Positions 53,505-61,025 of a stretch of 64,000 nt of DNA are shown in pieces (the stretch's first letter is position 1; every line of letters begins with the position of its first letter). Under the pieces are notes generated by a model. That model did no database searches. It was given only the letters and a program-made list of their open reading frames with translations, and was not told the origin of the DNA. A program made the position numbers and the translations under genes. The stretch is from Pseudomonas sp. MPC6 (GTDB taxonomy: Bacteria; Pseudomonadota; Gammaproteobacteria; Pseudomonadales; Pseudomonadaceae). The DNA is taken from the NCBI RefSeq assembly GCF_006094435.1, contig NZ_CP034783.1, positions 2,383,001 through 2,447,000 of the forward strand. The letters are read 5' to 3'.

Positions 53505-54505
53505 CTGAACTCATGCGACCGACCGACGATCTGCTGGTGAGCGAAGGGCAGTACAGCAACCTGACCTACTTTGCGTTCGCCAAGTCGTACAAGGCTGAGG
53601 CCGCGCTGATGCCCATCAAGGCCAGGATCGGTGAAATGCCTGACATACTGGCAGGCCGTTACCGCATCGAGAGATTGCTCGGTGCCGGTGGCATGGGTGC
53701 GGTTTACCGTGCACGAGACTTGCTGGGCGAACAGTTCGGCGATCCCGCCCCTTACGTCGCGCTGAAAGTTCTCAGCGAAGAATTTGCCGAGTCGCCGGAC
53801 GCCAGCGCCTTGCTTTACAGCGAGTTCGCCCTGACCCGACGCCTGCGTCACGACAACGTTGTGCGTTTGCACACCTTTGAAGTGGACACCCATTGCCTGC
53901 GCGCCTTTATTACCATGGAGCTTATGCGTGGGTTGACCCTGGACAACTTACTCTGCGAGCGGCCCCAAGGTCTGCCATGGGAAGAGTTGCGAGACATCAC
54001 GCTGCCGTTGCTCGATGCACTAGCCTACGCCCATGCACGCGGCGTGCTGCATGGTGATATAAAACCCAGCAACGTTATGCTCAGCGAAGAAGGCGTGCGC
54101 CTTTTTGACTTCGGCCTTGGCCAAGCGGACGAAGGCATCCTGCCCGGTCTGGCGCACCTGAACCGCGAACGATTCAACGGTTGGACTCCCGGCTACGCTG
54201 CTCCGGAGTTACTGGAAGGCCAGCCACTGTCCGCCAGCGCCGACATCTACAGCGTGGCTTGTGTGATTTACGAGCTGTCGGGAGGCAAGCACCCGTTCCG
54301 CCACTTACCCTCGACCCAGGCCCGCAATGAGCATCTGGAACGCGAGCTGCTAGCACCTGAGAACTTGCCAAAATATTGCTGGCCAGCGTTGCGTGCAGCG
54401 TTGGCTTTCGACGTGGCGGATCGAACGATCACTGCCAAACAATTGCGTGACGCTTTCACCGTCACTCCGTCTTGGCTGCAACGCTTGATGCATTGGCGTA
54501 ACTGA
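53501..54505 (+). CDS. ppkA: T6SS Ser/Thr protein kinase (PpkA/Stk1)
   Basis: A 334-residue kinase. After about 50 residues, it has the Gly-rich loop LLGAGGMGAVYRA, the ATP Lys89 in VALKVL, the catalytic HGDIKPSN with Asp186 (HGD in place of HRD) and DFG at Asp203. No transmembrane helix or periplasmic domain is seen, so it is the short cytosolic form as in HSI-II and not the large sensor kinase of HSI-I. With pppA and fha it forms the post-translational control unit. It is the last gene of the T6SS operon. Confidence 0.93.
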   Translation: MTELMRPTDDLLVSEGQYSNLTYFAFAKSYKAEAALMPIKARIGEMPDILAGRYRIERLLGAGGMGAVYRARDLLGEQFGDPAPYVALKVLSEEFAESPDASALLYSEFALTRRLRHDNVVRLHTFEVDTHCLRAFITMELMRGLTLDNLLCERPQGLPWEELRDITLPLLDALAYAHARGVLHGDIKPSNVMLSEEGVRLFDFGLGQADEGILPGLAHLNRERFNGWTPGYAAPELLEGQPLSASADIYSVACVIYELSGGKHPFRHLPSTQARNEHLERELLAPENLPKYCWPALRAALAFDVADRTITAKQLRDAFTVTPSWLQRLMHWRN

Positions 54506-54531
54506 TGACTACTGAACAGGGAGCAAAGCGA

Positions 54532-54651
54532 ATGAATCGCTCTGGTCCCGAAATAGATCAGTCCCATCGATCGCACCCAGGAAAAGAAGCCAAAAAGTAT
54601 CAGGTAGAAGAGGCTCGCGAGTTTCTTCAGCGAGCAGGAGTTGAGCTATGA
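54532..54651 (+). pseudogene. hicA toxin remnant (C-terminal part only)
   Basis: The 39-codon frame starts MNRSGPEIDQS within the 31-bp repeat and then reads HRSHPGKEAKKYQVEEAREF with a final LQRAGVEL. The latter part matches the C-terminal third of HicA toxins of the type that read HRPHPGKEAKRYQV. The N-terminal part with the catalytic region is absent. The replacement point is the right repeat, so the T6SS island border lies inside this gene. It overlaps hicB by four bases. Confidence 0.75.
54533..54563. repeat. Right copy of 31-bp direct repeat bounding the T6SS island
   Basis: Same as 21981-22011 except g for a at position 12. Starts just after the ppkA gene, 27 bp from its stop, and forms the first ten codons of the hicA remnant frame. 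Confidence 0.85.
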
Positions 54652-54836
54652 ACAGCATGACCTATAAGGGCTATGCGGCCCGAGTCGAGTTTGATGAGCG
54701 GGACGACATCTTCGTCGGCCGGGTGTTGGGTGTGCGTGACATCATCAGCTTTCACGCCGATTCAGTGGCCGAGCTGCGCGCCGGGTTTGCTGCCGCTGTT
54801 GAGGATTATTTGGCGGACTGTGGCCCGCCGACTTGA
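54648..54836 (+). CDS. hicB: HicB-like antitoxin, short or truncated
   Basis: A 62-residue protein with the HicB pattern: YKGYAARVEFDERDDIFVGRVLGVRDIISFHADSVAELRAGF, then AVEDYLADCG. Full HicB antitoxins of this type continue for about 45 more residues with a DNA-binding helix part (GKLMLR-type), which is missing here. With hicA broken, the pair is probably non-functional. Confidence 0.7.
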   Translation: MNSMTYKGYAARVEFDERDDIFVGRVLGVRDIISFHADSVAELRAGFAAAVEDYLADCGPPT

Positions 54837-54854
54837 CTGAAGTTCACTGTCCGG

Positions 54855-54887
54855 AACAAGCGTTCCGGCAGCGTCCTTGTTGTTTTT
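54855..54887 (+). terminator. Weak terminator-like hairpin after hicB
   Basis: AACAAG and CTTGTT could pair over about 15 bases, followed by GTTTTT. The stem is short, so the call is tentative; it would end transcription from the T6SS side. Confidence 0.3.
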
Positions 54888-54892
54888 GCCCT

Positions 54893-55507
54893 TCAAAACG
54901 TCGGCGGGGTAATCACCCATATCACCACCGCGTCCACCTCGCCGGGGTTGCCGTAGCGATGGGGTTCCTGGCTGGAAAAACTGAAACTGTCGCCTTCGTT
55001 GAGCTGGAAATGGCGCTCGCCAACCCACAACTCGAAACTGCCGCTGAGCAGGTAGCCGGCTTCTTCGCCTTCATGGCTATAGCTTTGCTGGCTGTAAGTG
55101 CCTGGTGGAAAGCGCGAATGCAGGATCTCCAGCTGGCGGTTGGGCTGCGGGGTCAGCAATTGGTCGACGATGCCGTCTTCGTAATGCACGCTCATCCGGC
55201 TGTGCTTGCGGACCACATAACCGCTGTCCTCGGGGGCCGTGCTGGCTTCGCTGGCGAAGAACCACTGGATGGTCACGCCCAGGCTGCGGGCGATGTTGAA
55301 CAGCGCCGGGATCGACGGGTAGGCCAGGTTGCGTTCCAGCTGGCTGATGTAGCCCGCTGTCAGCTCGCTCATGTCTGCCAGCGCGGCCAGGGTCATGCCC
55401 CGGCGTTTGCGCAGGCCGCGAATGCGCGTGCCGAGGAAGTGCGGCCCTGCGGCAGCGGGCTGACTGGCGGGCGCGCTGGCAGGCGGCAGGTTGCTGCTGT
55501 TGCTCAT
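54893..55507 (-). CDS. XRE-family regulator with cupin domain
   Basis: A 204-residue regulator. Residues about 25-85 are a helix-turn-helix (IRGLRKRRGMTLAALADMSELTAGYISQLERNLAYPS); residues about 125-200 are a small-molecule-binding cupin with SHEGEEAGYLLSGSFELWVG and FSFSSQEPHRYGNPG. Regulators of this type (PuuR-like) control amine and amino acid use. It precedes the flavin oxidoreductase in transcription direction opposite to nothing between them: both read leftward with about 85 bp from the oxidoreductase stop to this start, so they may share a transcript. ATG 55507 has GGAGCAC upstream. Confidence 0.88.
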   Translation of the reverse strand: MSNSSNLPPASAPASQPAAAGPHFLGTRIRGLRKRRGMTLAALADMSELTAGYISQLERNLAYPSIPALFNIARSLGVTIQWFFASEASTAPEDSGYVVRKHSRMSVHYEDGIVDQLLTPQPNRQLEILHSRFPPGTYSQQSYSHEGEEAGYLLSGSFELWVGERHFQLNEGDSFSFSSQEPHRYGNPGEVDAVVIWVITPPTF

Positions 55508-55591
55508 TGCGTGCTCCGAAACGGACGGTGCCCGAGCGGGTTGAAACCCTCGGGCCTGATGGCTGGCAAAGGCCGGGAGTATAGAGCAGCC

Positions 55592-57553
55592 TCAGAGGTC
55601 CCACGCAACCCTCAAGCCTTCATAAATCGCTTCTTCGGCGGTGCGCGGTGCCAGGCAGTCGCCGATCCGCCGGAACTCCACCAGCCCTTGCAGTTCCGCA
55701 CCGAGGGTATCCACCGGCTGATGGCCCTGGCACAGCACCAGCGTGTCGATGTCTTCGAAAATGATCGGCTCGGCGCTGGCGGTATGCTGCATGTACACGG
55801 CGCTGTCATCGCAGCCGTAAAGGCGGGCGTAAGGTGTGATGGGAATGCCCGACTTGTGCAGTTCGCCGGCCAATTGATCGCGCACGTACAGTGGCAGGTT
55901 TTCTCCACAATGGGTGCCATTGACCGCCAGTTGTACCTGATGGCCGGCACGCACCAGGCGTTCGGCGATGCCAGGGCCAATCCAGTCGCACCGCCAGTCG
56001 ACCACCAGCACCGAGCGTCCCGGCGTGACCTCGTCGCGCAGTACCTGCCAGGCATCCACCACGTGCAGGTCGCCACCCCGTTCGAAGGTCGGCCAGTAGG
56101 GTTCGGCGCCAGTTGCAACAATCACCAGGTCCGGCCGTTCGCGTTCGACCAGCGCCCGGTCGACGCGGGTATTGCACACCACGCGTACGCCAGCCAGGTG
56201 CATTTCCCGCTGCAGGTTGGTGCTGGCGCCGCCGAATTCGCTGCGCCGCGGCAGCAGTTGCGCCAGCAGGATTTGCCCGCCGAGCTGTGCACCGGCTTCG
56301 TAGAGTGTGACCTCGTGCCCGCGTGCGGCGGCGACGGCGGCCGCCTTCATCCCGGCCGGGCCGCCGCCGGCGATCAGGATGCGCTTGCGGTTGGTCGTCG
56401 CGTGCAGCTTGCCGAAAATCAGCTCGCGACCGGTCTCCGGATGCTGGATGCAGGAAATCGGCAAGCCTTTGTGAAAGTGCCCGATGCACGCCTGATTGCA
56501 GGCGATGCACGCGCGCACATCCTCGCTGCGTCCGGCATTGGATTTGTTTGGCATCTGCGGGTCGCAGATCAGGGCGCGGGTCATGCCGCAGACATCGGCC
56601 TGGCCACGGGCAATGATCAGCTCGGCTTCTTGCGGCTGATTGATGCGCCCGGTGACGAACAGCGGAATCGACAGGCTGGCCTTGAACGTCCCGGCCTCCT
56701 TGGCCAGGTAGGCCGCTTCGATGGCCATCGGCGGCACGATATGCACCGCACCGCCCAACGATGCCGACGTGCCGGCGACGATGTGCACGTAATCCAGTTG
56801 CTGCTGCAATGACTTGACCGCCGCCAGCGACTCGTCTTCGGTCAGGCCTTCGGGGTCGCGCTCATCGGCACTGATGCGCAAGCCGATGATGAACTGCTCA
56901 TCGGTGTTGGCGCGGACCGCCGCAATGACTTCGCGCAAAAACCGCAGGCGCTGTTGCAGGTCGCCGTTGTAGCCGTCAGTGCGCCGGTTGACCCGCGGGT
57001 TGATGAATTGTGCGGGCAGGTAACCATGGCTGGCGACCACTTCCACGCCGTCCAGCCCGGCCTGGTATAAACGCCGGGCCGCCGCGCCATAACCGGCGAC
57101 GATCTCGTCGATCATGGCTTGATCCAGCGCGCGCGGCATGACCCGAAAACGCTCGTTGGGTACCGCCGAAGGCGAGTAGGCGACGGCCAGCAAGCCATCG
57201 CTGGACTCCATGATTTCCCGGCCCGGATGGAAAATCTGCGAGAGCACCACCGTGCCATGGGCATGACAGGTGTCGGCCAGCTGTCGATAACCGTCGATGC
57301 AGGCGTCATCGGTGGCCATCAGCACATGGGAGGTGTAGCGCGCACTGTCATGCACCCCGGCAACCTGCAGCACGATCAGCCCGACGCCGCCTTCGGCACG
57401 CGCCCGGTGATAGGCGATCAGTTGCTCGTTGACCAGGTTGTCGGTCGGCATCGAAGTGTCGTGGCCGCTGGACATGATGCGGTTCTTGAGACGCTTGCCA
57501 CGGATCTGCAGCGGTTCGAACAGGTGCGCGAACGCTGGGGTGGAAGTCGGCAT
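55592..57553 (-). CDS. FMN/FAD and 4Fe-4S oxidoreductase of the 2,4-dienoyl-CoA reductase/demethylase family
   Basis: A 653-residue flavoenzyme. Residues about 1-340 form the FMN-binding TIM barrel (FEPLQIRGKRLKNRIMSSGH, VASHGYLPAQFINPRVNRRTDGYNG). A Cys cluster CIACNQACIGHFHKGLPISC (about 350-370) fits the [4Fe-4S] site, and residues about 390-650 form an FAD/NAD fold (RILIAGGGPAGMKAAAVAAARGH, DLVIVATGAEPYWP). Relatives include 2,4-dienoyl-CoA reductase, trimethylamine dehydrogenase and N-demethylases for betaine-type compounds. The substrate is not apparent; an amine is plausible given the cupin regulator. Confidence 0.87.
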   Translation of the reverse strand: MPTSTPAFAHLFEPLQIRGKRLKNRIMSSGHDTSMPTDNLVNEQLIAYHRARAEGGVGLIVLQVAGVHDSARYTSHVLMATDDACIDGYRQLADTCHAHGTVVLSQIFHPGREIMESSDGLLAVAYSPSAVPNERFRVMPRALDQAMIDEIVAGYGAAARRLYQAGLDGVEVVASHGYLPAQFINPRVNRRTDGYNGDLQQRLRFLREVIAAVRANTDEQFIIGLRISADERDPEGLTEDESLAAVKSLQQQLDYVHIVAGTSASLGGAVHIVPPMAIEAAYLAKEAGTFKASLSIPLFVTGRINQPQEAELIIARGQADVCGMTRALICDPQMPNKSNAGRSEDVRACIACNQACIGHFHKGLPISCIQHPETGRELIFGKLHATTNRKRILIAGGGPAGMKAAAVAAARGHEVTLYEAGAQLGGQILLAQLLPRRSEFGGASTNLQREMHLAGVRVVCNTRVDRALVERERPDLVIVATGAEPYWPTFERGGDLHVVDAWQVLRDEVTPGRSVLVVDWRCDWIGPGIAERLVRAGHQVQLAVNGTHCGENLPLYVRDQLAGELHKSGIPITPYARLYGCDDSAVYMQHTASAEPIIFEDIDTLVLCQGHQPVDTLGAELQGLVEFRRIGDCLAPRTAEEAIYEGLRVAWDL

Positions 57554-57730
57554 GGTGCGATACTCCAGGCGAGCCGAAGCTGGAAAAACAGGGGGTTCGG
57601 CGTTGTTATTATTTCGCTATAGAAATTTACCCTCAGTAAAAAATCAACTTGTTTTTTTAATGGCGGATAAATAGATTGGGACGTCGAGTCCTATTCTTCG
57701 CGCAGACGATCAGCCCAGAGAGCAGAAACA

Positions 57731-58555
57731 ATGAATGAAATTGCACATCCGGCGGCTGGCGCTGCCGAGCAGGTTTCCAGCGAGCAACTTGTTACAGAGC
57801 GACGTCTTACCGAAGAACGCCTGCGCCGGGAGCTGGCTGCGTGTTATCGGTTGATCGCGCACTTTCGCATGAGTGACCTGATTTTCACCCACATCTCGGT
57901 GCGTCTGCCGGGGCCCGAGCATCACTTCCTGATCAACCCCTATGGGCTGATGTTCGACGAAATCACCGCCTCCAGCCTGGTCAAGATCGACCTCGACGGC
58001 CGTGCGGTGGAGCCGTCGCCGTATCCGGTCAACCCGGCGGGTTTCGTGATTCACAGCGCCATCCACCGTGCCCGCGAAGATGCACAGTGTGTGCTGCATA
58101 CCCACACCCGGGCCGGGTGCGCGGTGGCGGCGTTGAAGTGCGGGTTGTTGCCGGTGAATCAGATCTCCATGGAGTTCTACGAACGGGTCGCTTACCACGA
58201 CTATGAGGGCGTGGCGCTGGATCTGGGCGAGCAGCAGCGACTGGTGCATGACCTGGGTGACAAGACGGTGTTGATGCTGCGCAACCACGGTTTGTTGACC
58301 GTTGGAGCAAGCATCGGCCAGGCGTTTCTGCGCATGTACTACCTGGAAAAAGCCTGCGAGATCCAATTGGCGGCGCAGGCCTGCGGCGAACTGGTGCTGC
58401 CACCGGCGGCCGTTTGCGAGCACACCGAGCGCCAGTTCAACGAGCCGGGTCGGCCATTGGCGGAGGGCGAGCTGAACGATCCGGATGCCATGCAGTTGGC
58501 ATGGTCGGCGCTGTTGCGGTTGGCGGATCGAGTGGCGCCGGGTTATCGCGATTGA
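57731..58555 (+). CDS. Class II aldolase/adducin family protein
   Basis: A 274-residue protein with the class II aldolase fold: LAACYRLIAHFRMSDLIFTHISVRLPG, the zinc ligands in VLHTHTRAGCAVAA (about 116-121) and a third His in LRNHGLLTVG. Members are fuculose- or ribulose-phosphate aldolases and epimerases, but many in Pseudomonas are of unknown role, and here no phosphate-sugar gene is nearby. It is divergent from the flavin oxidoreductase with about 180 bp between starts, so the two may be co-regulated. Confidence 0.85.
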   Translation: MNEIAHPAAGAAEQVSSEQLVTERRLTEERLRRELAACYRLIAHFRMSDLIFTHISVRLPGPEHHFLINPYGLMFDEITASSLVKIDLDGRAVEPSPYPVNPAGFVIHSAIHRAREDAQCVLHTHTRAGCAVAALKCGLLPVNQISMEFYERVAYHDYEGVALDLGEQQRLVHDLGDKTVLMLRNHGLLTVGASIGQAFLRMYYLEKACEIQLAAQACGELVLPPAAVCEHTERQFNEPGRPLAEGELNDPDAMQLAWSALLRLADRVAPGYRD

Positions 58556-58619
58556 GCGCAATGCCCTGAGGCGGGGGGCTTGCTCCAATGCCAGTCAGTT
58601 AAGTGAAAGGTGTGCCCCC

Positions 58620-58720
58620 TGTAGGAGCGAGCTTGCTCGCGATGGACGTTAACGATAACGCGTGTTTTCTGAACAAACGCGCCACTCTTGAGTCCATCGC
58701 GAGCAAGGTCGCTCCTACAG
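58620..58720. repeat. Single REPIN (second type)
   Basis: tgtaggagcgagcttgctcg at the left and its inverted partner (gcgagcaaggtcgctcctac) at the right enclose about 55 bp. The arms extend to cgatgga / tccatcg. The arm sequence differs from the array at 15147, so it belongs to another REP class. Confidence 0.88.
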
Positions 58721-58788
58721 AGATGCTGTACAGTTGTTCAGCTCAGTGGCCGCAAAAGACCGGCCCAACGACTGTTCCAAGGAGATCG

Positions 58789-59442
58789 ATGCCCATGACC
58801 CAGGAAGCCCGCTTTTCCCGAATGGAGCCGGAGTTGCGCAAGGCCAACCTGATCGAGGCAACGCTGGTGTGCCTCAAGCGCCATGGCTTCCAGGGGGCTT
58901 CGATCCGCAAGATCTCGGCTGAAGCGGGGGTGTCGGTCGGGTTGATCAGCCATCACTACTCCGGCAAGGACGAACTGGTGGCCGAAGCCTATCGGGCGGT
59001 CACCGGGCGAGTCATGAGCCTGTTACGCGACGCCATGGAGCAAGCCGCACCGAATGCCCGTGAGCGTTTGTCGGCATTTTTTCGTGCCTCGTTCTCCGCC
59101 GAACTGCTGGACCCGCAACTGCTGGATGCCTGGCTGGCGTTCTGGGGCGCGGTCAAGACCGCCGAGGCGATCAATCTCGCCCATGAGCATTCCTATGGCG
59201 AATACCGCAGCGAGTTGCGCAAGGTGCTCAACGATCTGGCCCGGCAGGAGGGTTGGGAGGCTTTCGATGCGGACCTTGCCGCCATCAGCCTGAGCGCGCT
59301 GCTCGATGGCTTGTGGCTGGAGTCGGGACTCAACCCCGGCACCTTCACCCCGAGCCAGGGCATGCAGATTTGCGAAGCCTGGGTCGATGGTTTGCAGGCC
59401 GGCGGTCGCCAGCGTTTCAGTTTGCAGACAGAGGGCTGTTGA
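58789..59442 (+). CDS. TetR-family regulator (BetI-like C-terminal domain)
   Basis: A 217-residue regulator. N-terminal DNA-binding part: ANLIEATLVCLKRHGFQGASIRKISAEAGVSVGLISHHYSGKDELVAEAY. The C-terminal domain (FWGAVKTAEAINLAHEHSYGEYRSELRKVL, ALLDGLWLESGLNPGTFTP) resembles BetI-type ligand domains. Starts at ATG 58789 (AAGGAG four bases upstream) or 58795 are possible; the frame open further upstream runs through the REPIN and is rejected. The targets may be the divergent aldolase and oxidoreductase genes. Confidence 0.83.
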   Translation: MPMTQEARFSRMEPELRKANLIEATLVCLKRHGFQGASIRKISAEAGVSVGLISHHYSGKDELVAEAYRAVTGRVMSLLRDAMEQAAPNARERLSAFFRASFSAELLDPQLLDAWLAFWGAVKTAEAINLAHEHSYGEYRSELRKVLNDLARQEGWEAFDADLAAISLSALLDGLWLESGLNPGTFTPSQGMQICEAWVDGLQAGGRQRFSLQTEGC

Positions 59443-59535
59443 TCGATCGTTCAGCTATAGCTACTCTCTGCCGCTCAAGCGAAACAGATTCTAATAAGAA
59501 ACATGCCCATCGGGCTTATGCAGGAACACCAAGCG

Positions 59536-60249
59536 ATGACTCCTCGGGTACTGATCGTCGACGACGATTTGCTGATTCGCGAACTCCTTCACGCCTATCT
59601 TTCGCAAGAAGGTTACGACGTGCATTGCGCCGCGACGGCGGAACTGGCCGAAACTTTTCTGGCGACCAACACGGTCGACCTGGTGATGCTGGACATCCGC
59701 CTGCCGGGCAAGGATGGCCTGACCCTGACCCGCGAGCTGCGGGTGCGCTCGGAAGTCGGGATCATCCTGATTACCGGGCGCAATGACGAAATCGACCGCA
59801 TCGTCGGCCTCGAATGCGGCGCTGACGATTACGTGATCAAACCCCTCAACCCGCGTGAACTGGTGTCGCGGGCCAAAAACCTGGTGCGCCGGGTGCGCCA
59901 TGCCCAGTTGCAGCAGCCGGCGCCGGCGCTGCGTCAGGTCAAACAGTTTGCTGCCTGGGGACTGGACACCGATCGCCGCCGCCTGATCGATGATGCCGGG
60001 GGCGAAACCCTGCTGACCCAGGGGGAATTCCAGTTGCTCAGTGTCTTCCTGCGCAACAGCGGGCATACCTTGAGCCGCGATCAGTTGATGGATCAGATCC
60101 GCAACCGTGAATGGGTACCCAACGACCGCTCCATCGACGTGCTGGTCGGGCGCTTGCGGCGCAAGTTGCATGACGACCCTGCCGAGCCGCAACTGATCAT
60201 TACCATCCATGGCGCCGGTTATTTGTTCACCGCCAGCGTGGCTGCCTGA
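59536..60249 (+). CDS. OmpR-family response regulator
   Basis: A 237-residue response regulator. The receiver domain starts RVLIVDDDLLIREL with phosphoacceptor Asp53 (VMLDIRLPGKDG), Thr in ILITGR and Lys in YVIKPLNPREL. A winged-helix effector domain follows (LLTQGEFQLLSVFLRNSGHTLSRDQLMDQI, NDRSIDVLVGRLRRKL). It resembles TorR-type regulators. ATG 59536 is preferred, with AGGAAC upstream; ATG 59518 in the same frame is an alternative. Its stop is five bases before the binding-protein gene. Confidence 0.9.
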   Translation: MTPRVLIVDDDLLIRELLHAYLSQEGYDVHCAATAELAETFLATNTVDLVMLDIRLPGKDGLTLTRELRVRSEVGIILITGRNDEIDRIVGLECGADDYVIKPLNPRELVSRAKNLVRRVRHAQLQQPAPALRQVKQFAAWGLDTDRRRLIDDAGGETLLTQGEFQLLSVFLRNSGHTLSRDQLMDQIRNREWVPNDRSIDVLVGRLRRKLHDDPAEPQLIITIHGAGYLFTASVAA

Positions 60250-60254
60250 ACCCT

Positions 60255-61025
60255 ATGTGGCGACTGCTCGGGTTACTGCTGGCACTGACCGGCACATCGG
60301 TGGCGGCCGAGACCCTTCGCTACTGCGATTATCCGGTCTACCCACCGATTTCCTGGAGCGACGGCAAACAGGTGCGCGGCCTGGCGCCCAGTGTGGTGAA
60401 GACGTTATTTGGCAACCTGGGGTACGAGGTCGAGATCGTCGTGCTGGGCAACTGGAAGCGCTGCCTGCTGGACGCCGCCGAAGGCCGGGTCGACGTGGTC
60501 CTGGCCTACAGCACGGCGCAGCGCGAACAGAGCATGCGCTTCTCGACGGTACCGGTGTTGCGTGAAGAGGTCGCGGTGTTCTTCAACCGCCAACACCCGG
60601 TGAAGTTCGAACGGCTTGAAGACCTCGGCAACTACCGCGGCGGCCTGCTGTTTGGTGAAAGCTATGGCCTGGACTTCGATCGCTTCGTCGCCCGGCACGG
60701 CAATATCGAATGGGTCTCCGACAGTCGACAGAACTTCGGCAAGCTGATTCGCGGCAGAATCGACTTCATCACCCATGAGCGGCGCACCGGGCAGCTGTTC
60801 GTGGAAAACCTGCCGGGTGCCGCCGACATCCAGGCGTTGCCCCAGTCATTGAACGTCGACTATTTGCGGGTCGCCGTATCGCGCCGCTCCACGCTGGCCG
60901 AGCGCATGCCCGCGATCGACGCCGAACTGCAGCGGATGGTTGACGCGGGCGAGATCGAACGCTGGTTGAGCGAGAGTGAAGCCACCTATCGCGACATGAT
61001 CAAGCTGCCGGCGGACACGCCATGA
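60255..61025 (+). CDS. Periplasmic solute-binding protein (family 3) within a two-component operon
   Basis: A 256-residue protein with a signal peptide (about 1-18, [18 protein letters not shown]) and a family 3 solute-binding domain: [36 protein letters not shown], then [21 protein letters not shown]. It lies between the response regulator and the histidine kinase, overlapping the latter by four bases (ATGA). No permease or ATPase follows, so it more likely presents a ligand to the kinase than feeds a transporter. Confidence 0.87.
   Translation: MWRLLGLLLALTGTSVAAETLRYCDYPVYPPISWSDGKQVRGLAPSVVKTLFGNLGYEVEIVVLGNWKRCLLDAAEGRVDVVLAYSTAQREQSMRFSTVPVLREEVAVFFNRQHPVKFERLEDLGNYRGGLLFGESYGLDFDRFVARHGNIEWVSDSRQNFGKLIRGRIDFITHERRTGQLFVENLPGAADIQALPQSLNVDYLRVAVSRRSTLAERMPAIDAELQRMVDAGEIERWLSESEATYRDMIKLPADTP

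Noticed and set aside
54833..56812. Long plus-strand ORF (659 codons) over the cupin regulator and flavin oxidoreductase
   Set aside because: Antisense shadow of two genes with clear domain motifs on the minus strand.
58603..58788. N-terminal extension of the TetR gene
   Set aside because: The upstream frame runs through the REPIN hairpin; AAGGAG just before 58789 marks the real start.
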